Below are positions 57,301 to 64,000 of a stretch of DNA of 64,000 nucleotides, piece after piece. The stretch's first letter is position 1; each line of letters opens with the position of its first letter. The DNA is from Alphaproteobacteria bacterium (GTDB lineage: Bacteria > Pseudomonadota > Alphaproteobacteria > Thalassobaculales > Thalassobaculaceae): assembly GCA_022822665.1 (NCBI GenBank), contig JAJEAR010000064.1, positions 1-64,000 on the forward strand. Reading direction: 5' to 3'. The position numbers and the translations under genes are program-made. The notes below the pieces were generated by a model. It had not been told where the DNA came from and ran no database searches. It worked only from the letters and a program-made list of their open reading frames with translations.

Positions 57301-58200
57301 TCAGTTGAGCAGCCCGGCGTACCGCATCGCCGACTCGACCTGGCGCTTGCTCGACTCCGCGATTTCGCAGATCGGCAGCCTGGCATCGGGCTCGCACAGG
57401 CCAAGCAGGCTCGCCGCGTACTTCACCGGGCCGGGGCTGGTCTCGCAGAACAGCGCATCGTGCAGCGGCAGCAACCGGTCGTTGATGACACCGACGGTTG
57501 CGAAGTCGCCGGCCTGCCAGGCGTCGTGCATGGAGGCAAGCGGCCCGGGAGCCACATTGCAGGTCACCGAGATGCAGCCATGCCCACCCTGCGAAAGGTA
57601 GGGAACCACCGTCGCGTCCTCGCCCGACAGCTGGCAGAAGTCGGGACCGATCTCGAGCCGGGTCTTGAGCGGGCGCACCAGGTCCTGGGTGGCATCCTTG
57701 ACCCCGACCACGTTCGGGTGGTCGGCCAGCCGCTTCATGGTCGCCACCGACATGTCGATCACGCTGCGCGGCGGGATGTTGTAGATGATGATCGGGATGT
57801 CCGCCGACTCGGCAATGGCCGTGAAATGGCGATACAGGCCTTCCTGCGTCGGCTTGTTGTAGTACGGCGTCACATGCAGCACCGCGTCGGCTCCGGCGTC
57901 CTTGGCGTGCCTGGTAAAGTCGATCGCCTCGGCGGTCGAGTTCGACCCGGCCCCGGCGATCACCGGCACCCGCCCGCCGGTCTCGTCGACGCAGATCTCG
58001 ACGACACGCTTGTGTTCGTCGTGACTCAGTGTTGGCGATTCGCCGGTGGTCCCCACCGGAACGAGGCCATCGGTCCCCTCCTCGATCTGCCAGTTCACCA
58101 GCCTGCGGTACGCCGGTTCGTCCACGGCACCGTCACGGAAAGGCGTGATCAGGGCCACAAGCGATCCCTTGAACAAGGGATCTCCGGCATTGTAGGTCAT
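57301..58200 (-). CDS. dapA: 4-Hydroxy-tetrahydrodipicolinate synthase
   Basis: A 299-residue enzyme that condenses pyruvate with aspartate semialdehyde in lysine/diaminopimelate synthesis. GTTGESPTLS and the catalytic Tyr block VTPYYNKPTQEG are present, and the Schiff-base lysine is in VVGVKDATQDL. The gene lies between slt (divergent, 149 bp) and smpB. Confidence 0.95.
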   Translation of the reverse strand: MTYNAGDPLFKGSLVALITPFRDGAVDEPAYRRLVNWQIEEGTDGLVPVGTTGESPTLSHDEHKRVVEICVDETGGRVPVIAGAGSNSTAEAIDFTRHAKDAGADAVLHVTPYYNKPTQEGLYRHFTAIAESADIPIIIYNIPPRSVIDMSVATMKRLADHPNVVGVKDATQDLVRPLKTRLEIGPDFCQLSGEDATVVPYLSQGGHGCISVTCNVAPGPLASMHDAWQAGDFATVGVINDRLLPLHDALFCETSPGPVKYAASLLGLCEPDARLPICEIAESSKRQVESAMRYAGLLN

Positions 58201-58349
58201 CGCGTGTCTCCTTCGTCGGCGCAGTCAGGCCTGCGCGAAATCCGACCATACGCCGGGCCCGGAAGGGCGACAAGATCCGGCCGTGTTGCCGCGGCTTGCG
58301 CGGCGCCCGTAAACTTGCGCTTCCGATGGCCGACACTTGAAGTATCCTG

Positions 58350-60440
58350 ATGGCCTACCCTGAGCATACTCAATCCGGTGGCCCGATTGTGGCCGGGTTG
58401 CGCTGCCTGTCCCGCATCGTCCTGCTGGCGTTCGGCCTCGCAGCGGTCCCGGACCCCGGTGCAGCCCGCACGGTCCCGGTGCCGACACTGCGGTCCGCGC
58501 CCACCCTTGCCGTGCCGATCCCGGTCCTGCGTCCACCCGGCAAGCTGGGTGCCCCATCGCTTGCCGTCTACAGGCGGGCATTCGCGCTCGCCGACAAGGG
58601 GCGCTGGCGCGCCGTGCAGCGCCAGCGCCGGGTGCCGGTCCGTCCTGGGCTCGAGCGCGTGCTGCACGGGCTGCGTCTCGCCGACCCCGCGTCCGGCGCC
58701 GGCTTTGCGGAGATCGCCGCCTTCCTCGACGCCGCCCCCGTCTGGCCCGATCGCGCCACTCTCGAGATCAGGGCCGAGGACGCGATCGGTTCCCGGATTC
58801 CACTTGCGCGTCGTCTCGCCTGGTTTGCCGCCAACCCGCCCAGGACGACCAGGGGCCACTTCGCGCTGGCCGATGCGCTGAAGCAGGCGGACCGGATCGG
58901 GGACTGGACCCGGACCGTGCGCGGGATCTGGAAGCGGGTCCCCCTCAACCGGACCGACACCCGCCGTTTTCTCAGGGCGCACGGCCGGGCACTCGACCGG
59001 GACATGCACTGGCCCCGGCTCGACAGGATGCTGTGGCTGGGGGCGATCAGTGCCGCGCGCGCCACCATGCCCCTGGTCGACCCGGATCTGCGGCGGCTCG
59101 CCGAGGCCAGGCTCCGCCTGCGCCAGTCCAAACCGGATATCGATTCCGTGATCCGCCAGGTACCGCGCCGCCTCATGGGTGACCCGGGGCTCGCCTACGA
59201 GCGGCTGCGCTGGCGCGGCCGCAAGGACCGGCACGACCGCGTCATCGATCTTCTCGCCAGCGCCCCGAAGTCGATGACCTACCCGTCCCTGTGGTGGCGG
59301 GAACGGCGCCTGCAGTTGCGCGATGCGATCAACGGGGACCGCTACGGCGATGCGATCACGCTGGCAGCCGGCCACCGTCAGAGCGAGGGAGCGGCACTTG
59401 CGGACGCCGAATGGCACGCCGGGTGGGTTGCGCTGCAGTTTGCCGACAGGCCGCGCGAGGCGTTCGACCGCTTTACCAACATGTTCGGGGTGGTGAAGAC
59501 GCCGATCAGCCGGGGCCGGGCCGCCTACTGGGCCGGCCGGGCACTCGAGGCAGCGGGCGACACGGGCGCACGCGAGTGGTACCGGCGCGCCGCCGCGTAC
59601 GGAACCACCTTCTACGGCCAGCGTGCCGCCGAACGGCTGTCGGCAGGGCTCGAACTGCCGGCATCCGCGCCGCTGCCGCGGCAACCGCGCTTCGCCCGTG
59701 CCGAACTCGGCCAGATTGCCGACATCGCGATGGCGCTGCAGCAGATCGGCGAGGACGGGCGTGCCGGGAAGTTCCTCGAACAACTGGTGCGTCACCACGT
59801 CACCGACGAGGAAGCGGCGGCGACGGCGGCCCTGGCCCGCGATCTCGACCGGCCCGACATCGGGGTCAAGCTCGCACGCCGGGCGGCACTCGGGCACCTG
59901 CACTTCCTCGAGGCCGCCTACCCGGTCCTCGCCCTGCCGCAGGGCCTGCCGGTCGAGCCGGCCCTGGTCCACGCGATCATTCGCCAGGAGAGCAGTTTCG
60001 ACACGCGGGCCCGCAGCAGTGCCGGCGCGCTCGGCCTGATGCAGCTGCTGCCGTCCACGGCGCGCGAGGTGGCGCGGCACATGGGCAGGCGTTTCTCCGT
60101 CGGTCACCTGACCTCGAAACCGCAGGTCAACATCCGGCTGGGCGCGCAGTATGTCGGGCGGCTGCTCGACAGCCATCACGGCAACTTCATCCTCGCGCTC
60201 GCCGCTTACAACGCCGGCCCCGGACGCGTCCGCAGCTGGCTGCGCACCCTGGGCAGGCCCGGGCCCTCGACGGCGGAACGCATCGACTGGATCGAACGCA
60301 TTCCCTACCCGGAAACCCGCAACTACGTCCAACGGGTGCTCGAGGCGCTCGAGGTCTACCGCCGGCTGCTCGGATCGGAACCCGAGGTCTGGACGATGCA
60401 GGCCCGGGCGGTGGCGCCCGGCGTGCGGACATCGTCGTGA
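58350..60440 (+). CDS. slt: Soluble lytic murein transglycosylase
   Basis: A 696-residue periplasmic enzyme that cleaves peptidoglycan to 1,6-anhydro products. After a signal-like segment (RIVLLAFGLAAVPDPGA), helical U/L-type repeats lead to a C-terminal Slt catalytic domain: catalytic Glu in IIRQESSFD, then SSAGALGLMQLLPSTAREV, GAQYVGRLLDSHHGN, AAYNAGPGRVRSW and YPETRNYVQRVLE. The start at 58350 or a few codons later. Divergent from dapA. Confidence 0.93.
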   Translation: MAYPEHTQSGGPIVAGLRCLSRIVLLAFGLAAVPDPGAARTVPVPTLRSAPTLAVPIPVLRPPGKLGAPSLAVYRRAFALADKGRWRAVQRQRRVPVRPGLERVLHGLRLADPASGAGFAEIAAFLDAAPVWPDRATLEIRAEDAIGSRIPLARRLAWFAANPPRTTRGHFALADALKQADRIGDWTRTVRGIWKRVPLNRTDTRRFLRAHGRALDRDMHWPRLDRMLWLGAISAARATMPLVDPDLRRLAEARLRLRQSKPDIDSVIRQVPRRLMGDPGLAYERLRWRGRKDRHDRVIDLLASAPKSMTYPSLWWRERRLQLRDAINGDRYGDAITLAAGHRQSEGAALADAEWHAGWVALQFADRPREAFDRFTNMFGVVKTPISRGRAAYWAGRALEAAGDTGAREWYRRAAAYGTTFYGQRAAERLSAGLELPASAPLPRQPRFARAELGQIADIAMALQQIGEDGRAGKFLEQLVRHHVTDEEAAATAALARDLDRPDIGVKLARRAALGHLHFLEAAYPVLALPQGLPVEPALVHAIIRQESSFDTRARSSAGALGLMQLLPSTAREVARHMGRRFSVGHLTSKPQVNIRLGAQYVGRLLDSHHGNFILALAAYNAGPGRVRSWLRTLGRPGPSTAERIDWIERIPYPETRNYVQRVLEALEVYRRLLGSEPEVWTMQARAVAPGVRTSS

Positions 60441-61002
60441 CCACCGTGACCGGACAGCGAAAACCGTTCCGCGACGCGGGCCGGGACCGATGGGCGTGCG
60501 GGACCCGGTCGGCACGGTAGCCGCGACATTGTGCTATTTTTATCACACAGCGCTCGATTCGCAACACCCGCGGACCGGCGGCTCCCGACCGGGCCCGGAT
60601 GGGGCAAACAACGGCGGCAATTACCGGCATATCGGGAAAAACAGCGGGGTCTGGCGGCGCAGCAGGGATCGTGCGGCGACCGGCCGCGATACCGTGCCGG
60701 GCCATTCCCCCGGGGTATTCGACGCCCACCCCTTCACACCTGTCCGCGCAGGCTTCACACTTGTCCGCTCAAATGTCAGACGATAGACACCACGGTACTG
60801 TCATCAGGTATGGCGATACATGGGAGTCCGGGCCGGTCTCCAGCGCCGGCATCGTCGTACGGGACGGGGAACTGCGGCACGCCGCGAACCGGGAGCGGCG
60901 CGTACGGCCGGCGGAGACATTCGGAAGGCGGCGGTTGCGGCGTGAGGCATGAGGAGTTGCAGCACCAACCACGCTGCCGCCCTGACAGGAGAGGAACGGT
61001 TG
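60441..61002 (+). other. Intergenic region upstream of DUF1302 gene
   Basis: About 560 bp. An AT-rich patch around 60525-60550 (gctatttttatcac) may hold a promoter. An imperfect direct repeat (TTCACACCTGTCCGC and TTCACACTTGTCCGC, around 60734-60770) might be an operator. The DUF1302 start at 61003 follows GGAGAGGAA. No further gene is supported. Confidence 0.4.
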
Positions 61003-63033
61003 ATGTGGCACCAGAACACGGTGAAGTGCCGGATCGCGGAACACGGTAACGGATCGGGTTTCGGACTGACGGGTGTCGGGTCGAGGGTCATCGCGGCCGG
61101 CCTGCTGGTGTTCGGCTCACTTGCGGTGTCGGGCCCGGTCGAGGCCCAGCAGGGAGTGCGCAGTTCCGTCGACACCACGATCTCGCACGGGCTGTCGGTC
61201 CGGATCCAGGACCAGGATCCACGCCTGCTCGCCGACGTCAACGGCAACGACGGCAACTACAACTACGAGCCGGGTATCATCAGCAACACGTCGAAGTTCA
61301 CCGTCGACATGGACGTCGAGGCCGACCGGTTCGGTCTGTTCGGCCGTGTGACCGGCTTCGTCGACTACGAGAACCGCGACGGAAAGCGGGACCGGACCCA
61401 GCTCAGCTCCGAGGCGCGCGACATCGTCGGCAACGATATCGAACTGCTCGACCTCTACGGGACCTGGGCACTCGACTTCGACGATGCGTTCGTCGACCTG
61501 CGGTTCGGCCGACATGTGCTGAACTGGGGCGAGAGCACCTTCATCCTCAACGGGATCGGCGACTTCAACCCGATCGACGTGAGCAAGCTGCGCCTGCCCG
61601 GCGCGGAACTCCGCGAGGGACTTCTGCCGGTTGCGGCGGTCTCCGCGACAGTCGCCCCCTCCGATACGCTCTCCGTCGAGGGGTTCTACCAGTTCGACTG
61701 GGAGCCCACCGAGTTCGATCCCGTGGGCACGTATTTTTCGACCGTCGACTACGCCGGATCCGGTGCGTACAAGGCGGCCATTCCCCTGCCGGGCATCAAT
61801 ATCGACGACACCGGAATCGGGCCGCACAGCGCCATCGGCTTCGAGCCCCTCGTGCCGCTGATGAACGCCGACCTCGCCGGGCAGCGACCGCTCGCGTTCC
61901 CGGACCCGGACTTTCTCTCGGTCCACCGGGGACCCGACGTGCGGGCCAGCGACCAGGGGCAGTACGGCATTGCCATCCGCACCCTGGTCGACGAGCTGAA
62001 CGGCGCAGAGATCGGGGCCTACGCCGTGCGCTACCACGCCAAGCTGCCCCTGATCAGCGCCAGGACATCGCCGCTCTCCGGAATCCAGGAGGGCCTCGGC
62101 GCGGCCGGGGCAATCAGCGCTCCTACATCCAATACCACAGCGGCCGTAACCCAGGAGGTGACCCAGGTCGTCACCCAGAGGGTCACTGCCGCGGTACAGG
62201 CGGGCCAGCTTCCCGCCGCCGCGGCACCGGCGGCAATCCGGGCAGCGGTGACGCAAGCAGTGACGGCGCAGATGCGCGGCATCGCGAGCGCGGTTGCCAT
62301 CGACCGGTACGCCGATCAGGCCTACTACTACCAGGAATATCCGGAGGGCCTGCCGCTGCTCGGCGTCAGCTTCAACACCCAGGCCGGGAACTGGGCCATC
62401 CAGGGTGAATATTCCCTGCGGCCCAACGCGCCGCTGCAGCGGTCGGAAGATAGCCTGTTCGCCGATGGCCTGGCGCCGATCTTCCGGGCGCTCGCCCTGA
62501 GCTCCGACCCGGCCGCCCTCGGCCAGTTCCTCGCCGGCTACCGGCCGTTCGAGGTGGTCGGCTACGTGGAGCGGAATGTCAGTCAGGCACAGGCGACAGT
62601 CACGCGCGCCTTCGGACCGACGCTCGGGGCAAGCGCCATGATCCTGGTTGCCGAAGGCGCGGTGATGCACGTGCACGACATGCCGGACCGGGCAACCACA
62701 CCGCTGGAGAGTCCCGCCGGCGGCGTCAGCAATGCCGACGAGTCCGCCGATGCGACCTCGCTGGGCTACCGGCTGTTGGCACGGCTCGAGTACAACAACG
62801 TGATCGGAGCGCTGAACCTCTTTCCCTACCTGCAGTTCCGGCATGACGTCTGGGGCAACAGCCCGGCGCCCATCGGCCAGTTCGCCCAGGGCCGGGTCGC
62901 GACCACCGTCGGCCTCAAGGCGGATCTGCTCTCGCAGTGGGAGTTCGACATCGGAGCAACGTTCTATTCCGGGGACTCCAACGAACTGAGTGATCGGGAC
63001 TACGTCTACACGTCCCTCAAGTACTCCTTCTGA
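61003..63033 (+). CDS. DUF1302-family outer-membrane protein
   Basis: A 676-residue outer-membrane beta-barrel protein of the DUF1302 family. The signal includes VIAAGLLVFGSLAVSGPVEA. Strands such as FVDLRFGRHVLNWGE, DTLSVEGFYQFDW, FNPIDVSKLRLPG and YVYTSLKYSF end in a C-terminal Phe, as barrels do. Around residues 360-420 a helical/Ala-rich insert (VTQEVTQVVTQRVTAAV, AAVTQAVTAQM) interrupts the strands. The gene lies 11 bp before the DUF1329 gene. DUF1302/DUF1329 pairs commonly occur together and are implicated in envelope lipid or efflux processes; function here is inferred. Confidence 0.85.
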   Translation: MWHQNTVKCRIAEHGNGSGFGLTGVGSRVIAAGLLVFGSLAVSGPVEAQQGVRSSVDTTISHGLSVRIQDQDPRLLADVNGNDGNYNYEPGIISNTSKFTVDMDVEADRFGLFGRVTGFVDYENRDGKRDRTQLSSEARDIVGNDIELLDLYGTWALDFDDAFVDLRFGRHVLNWGESTFILNGIGDFNPIDVSKLRLPGAELREGLLPVAAVSATVAPSDTLSVEGFYQFDWEPTEFDPVGTYFSTVDYAGSGAYKAAIPLPGINIDDTGIGPHSAIGFEPLVPLMNADLAGQRPLAFPDPDFLSVHRGPDVRASDQGQYGIAIRTLVDELNGAEIGAYAVRYHAKLPLISARTSPLSGIQEGLGAAGAISAPTSNTTAAVTQEVTQVVTQRVTAAVQAGQLPAAAAPAAIRAAVTQAVTAQMRGIASAVAIDRYADQAYYYQEYPEGLPLLGVSFNTQAGNWAIQGEYSLRPNAPLQRSEDSLFADGLAPIFRALALSSDPAALGQFLAGYRPFEVVGYVERNVSQAQATVTRAFGPTLGASAMILVAEGAVMHVHDMPDRATTPLESPAGGVSNADESADATSLGYRLLARLEYNNVIGALNLFPYLQFRHDVWGNSPAPIGQFAQGRVATTVGLKADLLSQWEFDIGATFYSGDSNELSDRDYVYTSLKYSF

Positions 63034-63044
63034 GGAATGCAGCC

Positions 63045-64000
63045 ATGTATCCAGCGATTCTCGGGGTCGTTCTCGCGCTTGCCGTGGCCATCGGTCCGGC
63101 CGGTCAGGCAACTGCAAAGATCACGAAACAGGAAGCGGATCGCCTCGACCAGGACCTGACCCCGCTCGGGGCAGAGCGCGCCGGCAACGCGGACGGCAGC
63201 ATTCCGGCCTGGGACGGCGGGATCACCAGCCCGCCCGATGGCTATTCGCTGGGAGACCATCACCAGGATCCGTATGCCGATGACCAGCCGGTGATGGTCA
63301 TCGACGGGTCCAACCTCGACCAGCACCGGGACCGGCTGTCGGTGGGTCACCAGCGGATGCTCGAGCTCTATCCCAGCTTTCGCATGAACGTCTATCCGAC
63401 CCGGCGCAGCGCCTCGGCGCCGCAACGCGTCTACGACGCCACCCGGCGGGTCGCCGAGACCGCAACCCTGGTCGATGACGGCAACGGCGTTGCCGGGGCC
63501 ACGGTCGGCATCCCGTTCCCGATCCCCTCCAGCGCGCTCGAGGTGATGTGGAACCACCTGCTGCGCTACCGCGGCGAAACCGTGAAGTGCGAGCTTGGCC
63601 AGGCGGCGGTGACCAGGGGGGGCGACTACACGGTGGTCCGCATCAATGTCGAGGCAGAGATCCGGTACTCCCTGCCCGACATGACCGAAGACGAGCTCGG
63701 CAATATCATGATCTACTTCCGCCAGAGCGTCCTGGCGCCGGCACGTCTCGCCGGCGGCATCGTGCTGGTGCACGAGACCATGAACCAGGTGCGTGAACCG
63801 CGGAAGGCCTGGGTCTACAACCCTGGCCAGCGACGGGTCCGCCGGGCTCCGAACGTCGCCTACGACAACCCGGGCACGACCAGCGACGGTCTTCGTACCG
63901 CCGACCAGTTCGACATGTTCAACGGCGCGGTCGACCGCTACGACTGGACGCTCGTCGGCAAGAAGGAAATCTACGTCCCCTACAACTCGTACCGGGCGCA
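63045..64000 (+). CDS. DUF1329-family periplasmic protein (truncated by window end)
   Basis: Begins at ATG 63045 and runs off the right edge after 318 residues. The signal (LGVVLALAVAIGPAGQATA) is followed by DUF1329 blocks (LTPLGAERAGNADGSIPAWDG, GIPFPIPSSALEVMWNHLLR, RKAWVYNPGQRRVRRAPNVAYDNPGTTSDG) of the LolA-like fold. It pairs with DUF1302 upstream and is probably co-transcribed. Confidence 0.9.
   Translation, partial: MYPAILGVVLALAVAIGPAGQATAKITKQEADRLDQDLTPLGAERAGNADGSIPAWDGGITSPPDGYSLGDHHQDPYADDQPVMVIDGSNLDQHRDRLSVGHQRMLELYPSFRMNVYPTRRSASAPQRVYDATRRVAETATLVDDGNGVAGATVGIPFPIPSSALEVMWNHLLRYRGETVKCELGQAAVTRGGDYTVVRINVEAEIRYSLPDMTEDELGNIMIYFRQSVLAPARLAGGIVLVHETMNQVREPRKAWVYNPGQRRVRRAPNVAYDNPGTTSDGLRTADQFDMFNGAVDRYDWTLVGKKEIYVPYNSYRA

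Noticed and set aside
58197-60515. 772-residue minus-strand frame across slt
   Set aside because: Antisense shadow of the lytic transglycosylase, which has complete catalytic motifs on the plus strand; the frame is Pro/Arg/Gly-rich.
61117-63117. 666-residue minus-strand frame across the DUF1302 gene
   Set aside because: Antisense shadow; no signal peptide or family motif, while the plus strand shows a barrel protein.

Overview
The window is GC-rich chromosomal DNA of an alphaproteobacterium, probably Rhodospirillales-like. The signs are an alphaproteobacterial-type SerC, a hisZ-purA pair, an slt/dapA/smpB cluster, a PQQ-associated ABC cassette and a DUF1302/DUF1329 pair. Assignments come from reading sequence and motifs only; no database search was possible.

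Layout. 0-2.4 kb: end of a possible solute-binding protein, an HpcH/HpaI aldolase and moaA. 2.9-11.5 kb: an accessory, mobilisable-element-like island with an AbiEii-like nucleotidyltransferase, a frameshifted second nucleotidyltransferase, three overlapping small ribbon-helix-helix-like genes, a MobF relaxase whose helicase half looks dead, a small membrane-anchored zinc-finger-derived protein, and a 5'-shortened Fic gene. 11.9-23.1 kb: a surface-polysaccharide export and modification cluster with Wzm/Wzt-type ABC exporter, a sulfotransferase-methyltransferase fusion, a sulfotransferase-coiled coil-glycosyltransferase fusion, a double glycosyltransferase and a tandem GT2 protein. 23.8-26.5 kb: serC-serA. 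26.5-34.2 kb: a cyclase, a second tandem GT2 gene, and a dead GT2 gene cut by a complete IS21-family element whose 6-bp target duplication is still readable. 34.4-43.2 kb: five same-strand genes for exported proteins, two of them caspase-fold (C14) proteases, plus a DUF4384 protein, a lipoprotein and an Ig-repeat autotransporter-like protein. 43.6-48.1 kb: two nucleotide-sugar/SDR-type oxidoreductases, hisZ and purA. 48.1-50.1 kb: toxin and protein remnants. 50.3-56.8 kb: a PQQ-catabolism-type ABC cassette, including a beta-propeller with 40 consecutive aspartates, divergent from a NitT/TauT-type ABC importer. 56.8-60.4 kb: smpB, dapA and slt. 61-64 kb: DUF1302 and DUF1329 outer-membrane/periplasmic partners, the latter cut by the window end.

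How it fits together. Housekeeping blocks (moaA, serCA, hisZ-purA, smpB-dapA-slt) alternate with variable cargo. From what I recall of alphaproteobacterial gene order, serC-serA and hisZ-purA are usually adjacent. Here they are separated by about 19 kb of glycosyltransferase, IS and caspase/autotransporter genes, which points to insertion of surface-related cargo. The most unusual content is the exported caspase/DUF4384/autotransporter locus, the poly-aspartate propeller, and the relaxase with a decayed helicase motor.
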